The notes under the pieces: generated by a model
Databases searched by the model: none
What the model was told of the DNA's origin: nothing
What the model saw: the letters and a program-made list of their open reading frames with translations, nothing else
Made by a program: the position numbers and the translations under genes
DNA from: Bisporella sp. PMI_857
Lineage: Eukaryota; Ascomycota; Leotiomycetes; Helotiales; Helotiaceae
Length of the DNA: 64,000 nt
Assembly (NCBI GenBank): GCA_021307315.1
Contig: JAJSPD010000006.1
Coordinates: forward strand, 1-64,000
Reading direction: 5' to 3'
In this document: one piece after another, positions 12,076 to 24,000 of the stretch
Layout: the number at the start of each line of letters is the position of its first letter
How positions within the stretch are numbered: the first letter of the stretch is position 1

Positions 12076-12222
12076 AGGGCTAGACCCTCAACATTCACTG
12101 GAATACATCGACTACCACCATTGCTTGTAAATAAACTAGTTAGGAACGCTAGCGCCTAGGCGCTAGCCGTGCTACATAGTCCTCGACTGATACAGCACGT
12201 TAAAAGGAATAATAATAATAAT
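12076..12222 (+). mobile_element. 147-bp 5'-truncated LINE 3' end nested in ORF1
   Basis: The insert runs from the ORF2-distal 3' UTR through the 20-bp palindrome to a short (AAT)n tail. It is bracketed by an exact 15-bp direct repeat, AACAACAGCTCGCGA, at 12061-12075 and 12223-12237. Removing the insert and one repeat restores the ORF1 frame. This is the textbook outcome of target-primed reverse transcription with severe 5' truncation, here into a (CAA)n tract. Confidence 0.9.
12148..12167. repeat. 20-bp perfect palindrome in LINE 3' UTR
   Basis: GCTAGCGCCTAGGCGCTAGC is identical to its reverse complement. It sits about 45 nt before the (AAT)n tail. The same element recurs at 15720-15739 and 25085-25104, with a one-base change at 13628-13647 and a degraded form near 34533. 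Confidence 0.9.
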
Positions 12223-13559
12223 AACAACAGCTCGCGAGCTAGTCTTGCAAGCTAAAGACTTATTGATCCAAGCTAGCTTAGCTACGCAATCACGCAACGA
12301 GCAATCAAAGTTATTAGATTTGCTAGAGATTTTCAGAGAATACACGGAACAAGGCAAATTGCGTACGGCCTCTACAATCATCACGTCGCAAATCGCCAAC
12401 TTAGAATCAGCCACGCGTCAAATTGAGACCAAAGCCAAAACACTAGCTAAAGTGCTTATAGCTACAGCTACAGCTACAGCACCTACAGCTACAGCACCCA
12501 AATCGACACCGTTGTACGCTAATATAGCTACGACTAGCACAATGCCTACAACCAAGCTTCAGGAATGGACCCTAGTTCAGCCTAAATCAAAAGCAAAAGT
12601 AGCTAATCCAGCTACTTCAAAAATTGAACTAAGCAAAACTAAAATGCAAAGGCTAGTTCTGATCCGATCCCCAGACGCAAACCACTTATTCTCGCCGCTA
12701 GCTTTAAGGAATGCTTTCAACAACGCTTTCGCTCAAAAAGACGTAAAAGAGCCAGTAGTTAATACTATCACAAGATCACTAGGCCAAAACCTAGTAGTTA
12801 CAACGACTAGCCAATTTTCGGCCCAATTTCTACTCGACAAACAATCTATTTAGCAACACTTAGTTTTATACAAAACAGCTCAAATCGACGAGCCTTGGCA
12901 CAAAGTCGTGTTACACAATATTCCTACAGTCGACTTCAATACGCCTAGCGGAATGGAGCTAGTAATTGACGAAATCAAGACTTTCAATAAAGGTTTACAA
13001 CTAATCGGAAAGCCGTATTGGCTGTCGTCAGCTGACAAACGGGCTAATCAACGCGCCGGATCCATTGTCGTCGCATTTGCTACAGCCGACGAAGCTAGTC
13101 GAGCTATTCGACACCGACTATTTATTGCCGGTATTAGCGTACGCGTAGAGAAATTCTATGCTACAGCGCCGACTACGCAATGTAGCAAATGTCAAGCATT
13201 CGGCTATATCGACACATATTGCAAAAAGAACTAGCCTAAGTGCAAGTTATGTGGTGAAGGTCACGTGACGCAACAACACGCTTGCAACACGTGCAATACA
13301 AAAGGAGCAAAATGCGTACATCTAGTTCCTAGTTGTGCAAATTGCAAAGGGAATCACACAGCTGATGATCGAATATGCGAGGTTTTTACTTCAATTAAAT
13401 CAACTAAGCTAAATTAGCATGACTAGTAGCAATACTAAGGTTTTACAAGTGAACTTCAACAAAAGCGGCGCAGCTACAGAATCGGCACTTTAACTAGCTA
13501 TTGAGCTAAAAGTCGACATAATAGTAGTTCAAGAACCATGGCTAGTTTAACTAACTGAC

Positions 13560-15663
13560 ATTATTATTATTATTATTATTATTATTCCTTTTAACGTGCT
13601 GTATCAGTCGAGGACTATGTAGCACGGCTAGCGCCGAGGCGCTAGCGTTCCTATCTAGTTTATTTACAAGCAATGGTGGTAGTCAATGTATTCCAGTGAA
13701 TGTTGAGGGTCTAGCCCTAGTTGTAGCAAAACAAATGAAAAAGAAAACACAAAAATCATAACGAACGTCTACTCCTCTCCTTCTAGCTCCCCTAGTTCTT
13801 CTAGTGCTAGCTCCCGCTCTAGCCTATTCAGGTGGTTCCGTCTAGTACAGACGCTAGTCTCTTTGAGGAACGCTAGCGTCTTTTCGATGCCGATTGTTGT
13901 ATGCAGTAATAAGGCCATTGTAAGCCGGTTTCCTCCAAGCTCGTTTTTGAGCTTTGATCTAGCTAAAACTAGCTTAGGATCATTACAGCTAAGTAGCAAA
14001 TGCTGAGCTGTTTCCTTCGTTCCGCACACGCACTTGTCAGACGTCACATGACCTAGCTTGTGCAAATATGATCGAATATAGCCATGGCCGAGCTTTAGTT
14101 GAAATATCGAGCTAGCTAGCTTTTTAGTCGTTCCGCGCAGTAGTTGTATTTTTGACTTGATTTTCCACGGAAATAGCTTTTTGTACGTAAATGGATTTGT
14201 ACTAGGCTTGCTGTCGTACTTTGCTAGCACGTTCCGCCATTCCGCAATATTAGCTTTCTTTGCTTCGCAGCCAAGTACCGCAAAACTAGTCGTTGTAATG
14301 CTAGGCTCGATAGTTGTAGCTAGTTTAGCTAGTTTGTCGGCTTGGTCGTTTCCGTAGATATCCGTATACCCTGGAACCCATTTCAGTGCAATACTAGCTC
14401 CTTTTTCTATCGCATTTAGCGTGGCTTCGCTAGCGCGTATTTGCTGTGATTGGCCAGGATTGTCGTTAGCTGATTTTAGCCTGTGAAGTGCGGCTTGATT
14501 GTCGGCATAAATATTGTAGTTCTGGCCAGGCTGTGCTATTGTACTAGCGTATTCGATAGCCTGTGTGATTCCTTCTAGTTCTCCATTGTAAACTAGCTGT
14601 GATTGACCAATATTGTCGATATTACGATGTATTGTACTAGGCTGTCCTTGATTGTCGTATTGTAGCGCAATAAAGCTTATTCCTATCCCTGTCGATTCGG
14701 TAGTCGGGATCATCGACGCATTAGAATACATGTTAATTGTACTAAGGTAGCTTAGGTGATTCAAGCTAGTTTGGTGCATTGTGGTGGCGTTCTCTTTTGA
14801 CAACGAGCTGATTTCGACATTGTATGGCGTAGTGCGATTCTATGGAGCGTACTTGTAGTGCTGTATGTGCTCTAAGTTAGCTGAACTAGCTAAGCTATCT
14901 GAACTAGCTGAACTAGCGATGCGTTCTAGCTGTGTGCCGGCTGTAGCTGTTTGTGTAGCTTGTTTGATAGGGTGATTTTGAGGTAGCTTCAAAGCTCGTA
15001 TAGCATATTGACGTACGCTTGCATTGAGTCGTACGCTAGCGGGATACAATGCCGATTCGACTTCCATAGGGCAAATAGGGCTAGTTCGGAAAACCCCTAG
15101 TATTTTGCGCAGTGCTAGGTTCTGTAACGATTGTAGTTGTCGGCTGAATTGTGCTTGACTTTTCCACTATATTACCGCTCCGTAGTCGGCCACGCTAGTC
15201 ACGCAAGCGAAGTATAGTTGTCGAATAGCAAAAGGACTTAGACCTTGTTCCGTATTAGCTAGTCTAGCTAGTCGATAAAAACTAGATTTAGCCTGACTAG
15301 TACGTATTGCGACGTATTGCTTGAATGTGAGTCTTGAATCGAACTAAACGCTTAGTTAGCGTACTAGCTTTTTTGGCTGTACGACTTCGTTGTTAGGTAG
15401 TCGTAAGCTAATTGTACTAGCTAGTTTAGCTGTTGTAAAATGGATCAATTCGGTTTTGCTCAAATCAAATTGAATTGCATTCAAGCTCGCTAGTTTAGCT
15501 AGTTTAGCTACTTCGCGTTCTAGTATGCGGACGTTTTTCCGCAAGCTAGTCGATGACGTAGTCAATAATATGTTGTTCATGTACGACACTATTTTAATCG
15601 ACGGAGCTAGTTTTGCCGCTAAGTCTCGTATGTAGATCAAAAATAGTATAAGCGAAATAGAAC
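13560..15663 (-). mobile_element. LINE copy C: 3' half (RT end, RNase H, 3' UTR, tail)
   Basis: The minus-strand copy has its (AAT)n tail at 13560-13586, the palindrome at 13628-13647, an open RNase H frame at 13769-14803, and linker and RT sequence up to about 15663. There it stops within the RT domain at the tail of LINE D. The RT active-site motif reads YMNN instead of YMDD, so this copy cannot have an active polymerase. It may be the 3' half of the element whose 5' half is copy I (34610-38298). Confidence 0.85.
13769..14803 (-). pseudogene. LINE ORF2 C-terminal part with RNase H domain, copy C
   Basis: The 344-codon open frame holds an RNase HI-type fold: YSNASM at the first catalytic position, YNGELEGI with the Glu, IYADNQAAL with the second Asp, and GNDQADKLAKLA with the last. 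The first catalytic residue is Asn here and in copy D, but Asp in copy H, which fits a G-to-A change. A cysteine-rich C-terminal segment (CVCGTKETAQHLLLSC) follows. In the intact element this is the end of a longer ORF2, so an independent gene is unlikely. Confidence 0.8.
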
Positions 15664-15719
15664 TATTATTATTATTATTCCTTTTAACGTGCTGTATCAG
15701 TCGAGGACTATGTAGCACG

Positions 15720-15739
15720 GCTAGCGCCTAGGCGCTAGC
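15720..15739. repeat. 20-bp palindrome in LINE D 3' UTR
   Basis: Identical to the palindrome at 12148-12167 and in the same position relative to the tail. Confidence 0.85.
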
Positions 15740-15861
15740 GTTTCTATCTAGGTTATTTACAAGTAATGGTGGTAGTCAATCTATTCCAGTGAGTGTTGAG
15801 GGTCTAGCCCTAGTTGTAGCAAAACAAATGAAAAAAAAAACACAAAAATCATAACGAGCGT

Positions 15862-18800
15862 CTACCCCTCTCCTTCTAGCTCCCCTAGTTCTTCTAGTGC
15901 TAGCTCCCGCTCTAGCCTATTTAGGTGGTTCCGTCTAGTACAGACGCTAGTCTCTTTGAGGAACGCTAGCGTCTTTTCGATGCCGATTGTTGTATGCAGT
16001 AATAAGGCCATTGTAAGCCGGTTTCCTCCAAGCTCGTTTTTGAGCTTTGATCTAGCTAAAACTAGCTTAGGATCATTACAGCTAAGTAGCAAATGCTGAG
16101 CTGTTTCCTTCGTTCCGCACACGCACTTGTCGGACGTGACGTGGCCTAACTTGTGCAAATATGATCGAATATAGCCATGGCCGAGCTTTAGTTGAAATAG
16201 CGAGCTAGCTAGCTCTCTAGTCGTTCCGCGCGGTAGTTGTATTTTCGACTTGATTTTCCACGGAAATAGCTTTTTGTACGTAAATGGATTTGTACTAGGC
16301 TTGCTGTCGTACTTTGCTAGCACATTTTTCCATTCCGTAATACTAGCTTTTTTAGCTTCGCAGCCTAATACAGCAAAACTGGTTGTTGTAGTACTAGGTT
16401 CGATAGATGTAGCTAGTTTAGCTAATTTGTCGGCTTGGTCGTTTCCGTAGATATCCGTATGCCCTGGAACCCATTTCAGTGCAATACTAGCTCCTTTTTC
16501 TATTGCATTTAGCGTGGCTTCGCTAGCTCTGATTTGCTGTGATTGGCCGGGATTGTCGTTAGCTGATTTTAGCCTGTTAAGTGCGGCTTGATTGTCGGCA
16601 TAGATATTGTAGTTCTGGCCAGGCTGTGCTATTGTACTAGCGTATTCGATAGCCTGTGTGATTCCTTCTAGCTCTCCATTGTAAACTAGCTGTGATTGAC
16701 CAATATTGTCGATATTACGATGTATTGTACTAGGCTGTCCTTGATTGTCGTATTGTAGCGCAATAAAGCTTATTCCTATCCCTGTCGATTCGGTAGTCGG
16801 GATCATCGACGCATTAGAATACATGTTAATTGTACTAAGGTAGCTTAGGTGATTCAAGCTAGTTTGGTGCATTGTGGTGGCGTTCTCTTTTGACAACGAG
16901 CTGATTTCGACATTGTATGGCGTAGTGCGATTCTATGGAGCGTACTTGTAGTGCTGTATGTGCTCTAAGTTAGCTGAACTAGCTAAGCTATCTGAACTAG
17001 CTGAACTAGCGATGCGTTCTAGCTGTGTGCCGGCTGTAGCTGTTTGTGTAGCTTGTCTGATAGGGTGATTGTGAGGTAGTTTCAAAGCTCGTATAGCATA
17101 TTGACGTACGCTTGCATTGAGTCGTACGCTAGCGGGATACAATGCCGATTCGACTTCCATAGGCAAATAGGGCTAGTTCGGAAAACCCCTAGTATTTTGC
17201 GTAGTGCTAGGTTCTGTAACGATTGTAGTTGTCGGCTGAATTGTGCTTGACCTTTCCACCATATTGCCGCTCCGTAGTCGGCCACGCTAGTCACGCAAGC
17301 GAGGTATAATTGTCGAATAGCAAAAGGACTTAAACCTTGTTCCGTATTAGCTAGTCTAGCTAGTCGATAAAAACTAGATCTAGCCTGACTAGTACGTATT
17401 GCGACGTGTTGCTTGAATGTGAGTCCTGAATCGAACCAAACGCCTAGCCAGCGTACTAGCTTTTTTGGTGTACGACCTCGTTGCCAGGTAGTCGTAAGCT
17501 AATTGTACTAGCTAGTTTAGCTGTTGTAAAATGGATCAATTCGGTTTTGGCCAAATCAAATTGAATTGCATTCAAGCTCGCTAGTTTAGCTAGTTTAGCT
17601 ACTTCGCGTTCTAGTATGCGACGTTTTTCCGCAAGCTGGTCGATGACGTAGTCAATGACATGTCGTCCATGTACGACACTATTTTAATCGATGGAGCTAG
17701 TTTGCCGCTAGTCTCGTATGTAGATCAAAAATAGTATTGGCGAAATAGGACTGCCTTGCGGAATGCCGGTATCAATTGTACTGAATTGCTCTAATTGGTT
17801 GTCGAACAATAGCGTAATTGTCGATTAGCTAGAAAAAAGACACCCAGGAAATCAAGCTAGTCGGCATACCGAGTTTTCGTAAAATAGCTAATAGTCGATT
17901 CCTGGCCACGTAATCGAATGCTCCTTTGATGTCTAGTAGCAACGTTGTTGTAATAAGCTTTGCTAGTCGATTTTGCTGTATCTCATTTGTTAATAGCATT
18001 GCTGCGTCGATAGCTGACTTTTTCAGTCGACCTCCAATTTGCGTATTGTGCAATAAACTAGTTGTTTCAGCTAAATAGCTAAGTCGCTGGCTAGTATGCG
18101 TTCGCTGATTTTGCCTAAGCAATTTAGTAGCGAAATGACTCTATAAGCTTTGGAACCGATAGTCAGGCTTTCCAGGCTTTTTGAGTATTACTCCTGTAGC
18201 TTGTTTCCAGCACTTTTGGTGATAGCCGATATTCAATAGACTAGCAAATAGCCTGTAAAATAGCTCTGGATCCGTACAATAAGCTTGGCGAATAATATCT
18301 TGATTGATCGAATCAGGCCGGCGTTTTTCCTTTGATTTTTGCCGAACAAGCATTCTCTAGCTCCGAAATAGCTAGTTCCGGCCATTCCCACGTCGTACTA
18401 GGTCGATAATTGTTCCAAGCTAGATTAGGTGCTATTGGCGGCGGAGGAACAGCGTGCTACGTAGCGCACTAGCTTTGCCTTGGAACGTCGTTTGGCCTGA
18501 AATAGTAGGCATCCTTTCGTTGTCGATCTTTTGTATAAGCCATAGCTTTGTAAATAGATCGCGGATCTTCTTTTTCCAGAAATTGATTCCAATGCTTGCG
18601 TTTAGCGCGTTTAATAGCCAAAAAATAGCTATTTCTAGCTGCTAAATATTGTTGTTTCTGGCTAGAATCACGTGCTAATTGTCGTTTGCACTGTAGCATA
18701 GTTTGTCGTAATTCCCGTAGTTCGTCATTCCACCAAGGTTTGGCTTTAGCGCTAGTTTTTTGTATTGGAATAGCTATTTTCGCCGCTGTAGTAATAGCTG

Positions 18801-18987
18801 TAGTAAGCGATTCCGCGGCTTGATCTAGAAAATCAGTGACTAGCATGTCCGAATAACTAGTACTAGAGCTGTCACTAGCGTGTTGTAGGATTTGACCGAT
18901 TTCCAAATTAGGATCCTGGAGCAGTTCCAAGCTGGCTGAGCTACTTTGACTAATTGTACTAAGCTGGACTAAGGCCGAACAGCTCAA
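15862..18987 (-). pseudogene. LINE ORF2 (RT and RNase H), copy D, frameshifted
   Basis: Reverse transcriptase and RNase H of a Tad/I-like LINE. From the 5' side: a linker (WWNDELRELRQTM, KRAKRKHWNQFLEKEDP), then RT blocks including HNTQIGGRLKKSAIDAAML and LLLDIKGAFDYVARNRLLAI. The RT catalytic box YMDDM is readable near 17660-17680, so the polymerase residues are kept. The 344-codon RNase H frame ends at 15862. Several small indels and a stop after WVSFF break the frame. The endonuclease domain is missing through 5' truncation. Confidence 0.8.
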
Positions 18988-19042
18988 AATAGAACTATTT
19001 TCGATTTTTTTAGCAAAAGCTTCAGAAAATCGAGGCCAGTCA

Positions 19043-20009
19043 GTTATTATTATTATTATTATTCCTTTTAACGTGCTGTATCAGTCGAGGACTATGTAGC
19101 ACGGCTAGCGCCTAGGCCCTAGCGTTTCTATCTAGGTTATTTACAAGTAATGGTGGTAGTCAATCTATTCCAGTGAGTGTTGAGGGTCTAGCCCTAGTTG
19201 TAGCAAAACAAATGAAAAAAAAACACAAAAATCATATCGAACGTCTACTCCTCTCCTTCTAGCTCCCCTAGTTCTTCTAGTGCTAGCTCCCGCTCTAGCC
19301 TATTCAGGTGGTTCCGTCTAGTACAGACGCTAGTCTCTTTGAGGAACGCTAGTGTCTTTTCGATGCCGATTGTTGTATGCAGTAATAAGGCCATTGTAAG
19401 CCGGTTTCCTCCAAGGTCGTTTTTGAGCTTTGATCTAGCTAAAACTAGCTTAGGATCATTACAGCTAAGTAGCAAATGCTGAGCTGTTTCCTTCGTTCCG
19501 CACACGCACTTGTCAGACGTCACATGACCTAGCTTGTGCAAATATGATCGAATATAGCCATGGCCGAGCTTTAGTTGAAATAGCGAGCTAGCTAGCTCTC
19601 TAGTCGTTCCGCGCGGTAGTTGTATTTTCGACTTGATTTTCCACGGAAATAGCTTTTTGTACGTAAATGGATTTGTGCTAAGCTTGCTGTCGTACTTTGC
19701 TAGCACATTTTTCCATTCCGTAATACTAGCTTTTTTAGCTTCGCAGCCTAATACTGCAAAACTAGTCATTGTAGTGCTAGGTTCGATAGATGTAGCTAGT
19801 TTAGCTAATTTGTCGGCTTGGTCGTTTCCGTAGATATCCGTATGCCCTGGAACCCATTTCAGTGCAATACTAGCTCCTTTTTCTATTGCATTTAGCGTGG
19901 CTTCACTAGCTCTGATTTGCTGTGATTGGCCAGGATTGTCGTTAGCCGATTTTAGCCTGTAAAGTGCGGCTTGATTGTCGGCATAGATATTGTAGTTCTG
20001 GCCAGGCTG
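19043..20009 (-). mobile_element. LINE copy E: RNase H end, 3' UTR and tail
   Basis: The tail lies at about 19043-19061, followed by a 3' UTR whose palindrome has one arm changed (CCTAGGCCCTAGCG). The RNase H region is open from 19769 down to 19245 and readable up to the second catalytic Asp. The copy is cut at 20009 within RNase H, where LINE F starts in the opposite orientation. Confidence 0.82.
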
Positions 20010-20547
20010 CCAAAACTTAGTTGTTACAACGACTAGTCAATTTTCAGCAAGCTATTTAATCGAAAAGCAAGCTATTTAGCAACACTTAGTACTGTTTAAA
20101 TCAATGCAAAAAAACGAATTTTGGCACAAAGTCGTATTGCATAGCATACTTACTAGCGACTTCAATACTACAAAAAAAATAGAGCTAGTAATTGAGGAAA
20201 TCAAAACGTTCAACAAAAGCTACAACCAATTAGAACTCTTTATTGGCTGACGTCGGCCGACAAAAGAGCTAATTAGCGCGCGGAATCGGTCGTAGTATCA
20301 TTTGCTACAGCTGAGAAAGCTAATCGAGCTATTCGTCACCGGCTGTTTATTGCCGGCATCAGCGTACGCGTAGAGAAATTCTATGCTACAGCGCCGACTA
20401 CACAATGCGGCAAATGTCAAGCATTCGGCCATATCGACACACATTGCAAAAAATCAGCCAAATGCAAGCTATGCGGCGAAGGTCACGTGACGCAAAAGCA
20501 TGCATGCAATACGTGCAACACACAAGGAGCTACATGCGTGCATCTAG

Positions 20548-20926
20548 TGTTGAAATAGGCTAATAGTATCGAAGCTAATATAGTTATAGCTATACGGAAT
20601 TGTTGAATGGAGCAGAGACTTTACTGTCACTATTGCAATTTATTGTACAAAACTTGAATTGAACTTGACTTTATTGCTTGACTTGTTCTATTTACAAAGG
20701 AGCGGACAGGCTTATTTATACCCTATTGTGCTCTACTAGCGTGAGTCATAGCTTACGCGTCCTTAGAATTGATTTCTAATAAAAAAGAATCGAAAAGATT
20801 TAAATCGAATTCGATTTGTAATAGCGTGGCGAATATGACTCATATGACTCATGTGGCGAGTATGACCCATATGACGAGTAAGGATACTATCACCTAATAT
20901 TACGTAATGTTGATTACGTAATCACA
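20548..20926. mobile_element. Solo LTR, 379 bp, inserted in LINE ORF1
   Basis: Its termini are TGTTGAAATAGG and ATCACA, and the 5-bp target TCTAG is present on both sides (20543-20547 and 20927-20931). The second copy of the family at 28072-28496 ends ATCAACA, so one A seems lost here. It contains a TGAGTCA near 20742, two TGACTCA and one changed TGACCCA in the 20835-20870 region. TCTAG is common in this LINE, so the duplication alone would be weak evidence; the exact TG...CA ends and the LINE sequence resuming cleanly make it strong. Confidence 0.85.
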
Positions 20927-21027
20927 TCTAGTTCCTAAATGCGTCAACTGCAAGGAAATCACACAGCTGATCACAAAGCTTGCGAAGTGCTGATTGCAAT
21001 TAAATCGACTAAGCTAAACTAGCTAGT

Positions 21028-24000
21028 ATGATTAGTAGCAATACCAAAGTACTACAAGTGAACCTCAACAAAAGCGCTGCAGCTACCGAATCAGCACTCC
21101 AGCTAGCTATTGAGCTAAAATCGACATAATGTAGTTCAAGAACCATGGCTAGTACAACCAGCCGACAATGAGCTAGATACTCGACAACACGCTCTATAGC
21201 TCATTCAGCATTTCTACAGATATTGCCAGCCGACCTTTCATTCCGACCTCGTACGCTAGTCTATGTAGCGAAAAGCTATCGACCAATAGCTACTATAGCT
21301 AGCACGTCACCACGTGACTCCGACATGCTTGCTGTCGATATTGAAGAAGGAACGTCAAAATTACAACTTCTCAATATTTACAATGAATCGGACCAAGCTA
21401 GATTAGGGCCCAAAACGCTAGAAGATGCTTATATTCTAGAACGCTACAGCCAAGTACGATTCTGCTAGGCGATTTCAATACGCATCATCCTTGGTGGGAT
21501 CCACTAGCAAACCTAGTCCAACGCCGACGAGCTAGTCAATTGGATCGAAAATCAAGAACTAGCGTTGTTGAATACGCCTGGCGAAGGCACTTTTTTCGGC
21601 CTCAACTAGCTAGAGAATCGGTACTAGATTTGACTCTAGTTTCGAGCAATTTAGCTGAACTAGTCGACGACTGGCAAATTTTGCCTGATTTAGGCTCGGA
21701 CCATTACGGAATCCTTTTCACAATACGCGGGACTAGCACTAGCTCGGATTTCGACAATAAGCAATACACAAACTAGATTCAACACACAGCTAGCTGACTG
21801 GCCTCGATTTTCCGAAGCTTTTGCTAAAGAAATCGAAAATAGTTCTATTTTGAGCTGTTCGGCCTTAGTTCAGCTTAGTACAATTAGTCAAAGTAGCTCA
21901 GCCAGCTTGGAACTGCTCAGGATCCTAATTTGGAAATCGGTCAAATCCTACAACACGCTAGTGACAGCTCTAGTACTAGTTATTCGGATATGCTAGTCAC
22001 TGATTTTCTAGATCAAGCCGCGGAATCGCTTACTACAGCTATTACTACAGCGGCGAAAATAGCTATTCCAATACAAAAAACTAGCGCTAAAGCCAAACCT
22101 TGGTGGAATGACGAACTACGGGAATTACGCCAAACTATGCTACAGTGCAAACGACAACTAGCACGTGATTCTAGTCAGAAACAACAATATCTAGTAGCTA
22201 GAAATAGCTATTTTTTGGCCATTAAACGCGCTAAACGCAAGCATTGGAATCAATTTCTGGAAAAAGAGGATCCGCGATCTATTTACAAAGCTATGGCTTA
22301 TACAAAAGATCGACAAACGGAAAGATGCCTACTATTTCAGGCCAAACGACGTTCCAAGGCAAAGCTAGTACGCTACGTAGCACGCTGTTCCCTCCGCCGC
22401 CAATAGCACCTAATCTAGCTTGGAACAATTATCGACCTAGTACGACGTGGGAATGGCCGGAACTAGCTATTTCGGAGCTAGAGAATGCTTGTTCGGCAAA
22501 AATCAAAGGAAAAACGCCCGGCCCTGATTCGATCAATCAAGATATTATTCGCCAAGCTTATTGTACGGATCCGGATCTATTTTACAGACTATTTGCTAGT
22601 CTATTGAATATCGGCTATCACCCAAAGTGCTGGAAACAAGCTACAGGAGTAATACTCAAAAAGCCTGGAAAGCCTGACTACTCGGCTCCGAAAGCTTACA
22701 GAGTCATTTCGCTACTAAATTGCTTAGGCAAAATCAGCGAACGCATACTAGCTCAGCGACTTAGCTATTTAGCTGAAACAACTAGTTTATTGCACAATAC
22801 GCAAATTGGAGGTCGACTGAAAAAGTCAGCTATCGACGCGGCAATGCTATTGACAAATGAGATACAGCAAAATCGACTAGCAAAGCTTATTACAACAACG
22901 TTGCTACTAGACATCAAAGGAGCATTCGATTACGTGGCCAGGAATCGACTATTAGCTATTTTACGAAAACTCGGTATGCCGACTAGCTTGATTTCCTGGG
23001 TGTCTTTTTTCTAGCTAATCGACAATTACGTTTATTGTTCGACAACCAATTAGAGCAATTCAGTACAATTGATACCGGCATTCCGCAAGGCAGTCCTATT
23101 TCGCCAATACTATTTTTGATCTATATCGAGACTTAGCTGCAAACTAGCTCCGTCGATTAAAATAGTGTCGTACATGGACGACATGTCATTGACTACGTCA
23201 TCGACAGCTTACGGAAAAATGTACGCATACTAGAACGCGAAGTAGCTAAACTAGCTAAACTAGCGAACTTAATGCATTCAATTTGATTTGGCCAAAACCG
23301 AATAATCCATTTTACGACAGCTAAACTAGCTAGTCAATTAGCTTACGACTACCTGACAACAACGTGTACAGCCAAAAAAGCTAGTACGCTGGCTAGGCGT
23401 TTGGTTCGATTCAGGACTTACATTCAAGCAACACGTCGCAATACGTACTAGTCAGGCTAGATCTAGTTTTTATCGACTAGCTAGACTAGCTAATACGGAA
23501 CAAGGTCTAGTCCTTTTGCTATTCGACAACTATACCTCGCTTGTGTGACTAGCGTGGCCGACTACGGAGCGGTAATATGGTGGAAAGGTCAAGCACAATT
23601 CAGCCGACAACTACAATCGTTACAGAACCTAGCACTACGCAAAATACTAGGGGTTTTCCGAACTAGCCCTATTTGCCCTATGGAAGTCGAATCGGCATTG
23701 TATCCCGCTAGCGTACGACTCAATGCAAGCGTACGTCAATATGCTATCGAGCTTTGAAGCTACCTCAAAATCACCCTATCAGACAAGCTACACAAACAGC
23801 TACAGCCGGCACACAGCTAGAACGCATCGCTAGTTCAGCTAGTTCAGCTAGTTCAGCTAACTTAGAGCACATACAGCACTACAAGTACGCTCCATGGAAT
23901 CGCACTACGCCGTACAACGTCGAAATCAGCTCGTTGTCAAAAGAGGACGCCACCACAATGCACCAAACTAGCTTGAATCACCTAAGCTACCTTAGTACAA

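Larger units (their letters stand above)
12061..12237. repeat. 15-bp target-site duplication flanking the nested LINE
   Basis: The exact 15-mer AACAACAGCTCGCGA occurs at both ends (12061-12075 and 12223-12237). The second copy follows the AAT tail directly. Confidence 0.9.
11747..13417 (+). pseudogene. LINE ORF1 (gag-like, CCHC knuckles), copy B
   Basis: ORF1 of Tad-like LINEs encodes an RNA-binding protein that packages the transcript. The N-terminus (MSSASDPFSEAPAF) is acidic and low-complexity. Behind the nested insertion the frame resumes with RELVLQAKDLLIQASLATQ, consistent with a once-continuous protein. The C-terminal part has cysteine-histidine knuckles (CSKCQAFGYIDTYC and CANCKGNHTADDRIC). 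There is a TAG after KQSI at 12851 where copy I at 37.2 kb reads Trp, and another stop inside the first knuckle linker (KKN-stop) where other copies read Ser. Both fit G-to-A change of the RIP type. The protein is not functional as it stands. Confidence 0.78.
11436..13559 (+). mobile_element. LINE copy B: 5' UTR, ORF1 and the first codons of ORF2
   Basis: This copy has a GC-richer 5' UTR with a TATATATAG near 11584, then ORF1 from 11747, then the start of ORF2 at 13419. It is interrupted at 12076-12222 by a nested LINE end and cut off at 13559 by the tail of LINE C. The ORF1 stop (13415-13417) and ORF2 ATG (13419) are one base apart. The rest of ORF2 is not adjacent. Confidence 0.8.
15664..19042 (-). 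mobile_element. LINE copy D: most of ORF2, 3' UTR and tail
   Basis: This minus-strand copy runs from its (AAT)n tail at about 15664 through the palindrome (15720-15739), RNase H, RT and the linker region. It is 5'-truncated just past the endonuclease domain at about 19042, where the tail of copy E begins. Protein and DNA are very similar to copy C, so both are recent. Confidence 0.85.

Noticed and set aside
14157..14357. Open frames of 66 codons opposite the RNase H region, repeated at 16250 and 19633
   Set aside because: They are antisense shadows of the same LINE segment and recur only because the LINE recurs.
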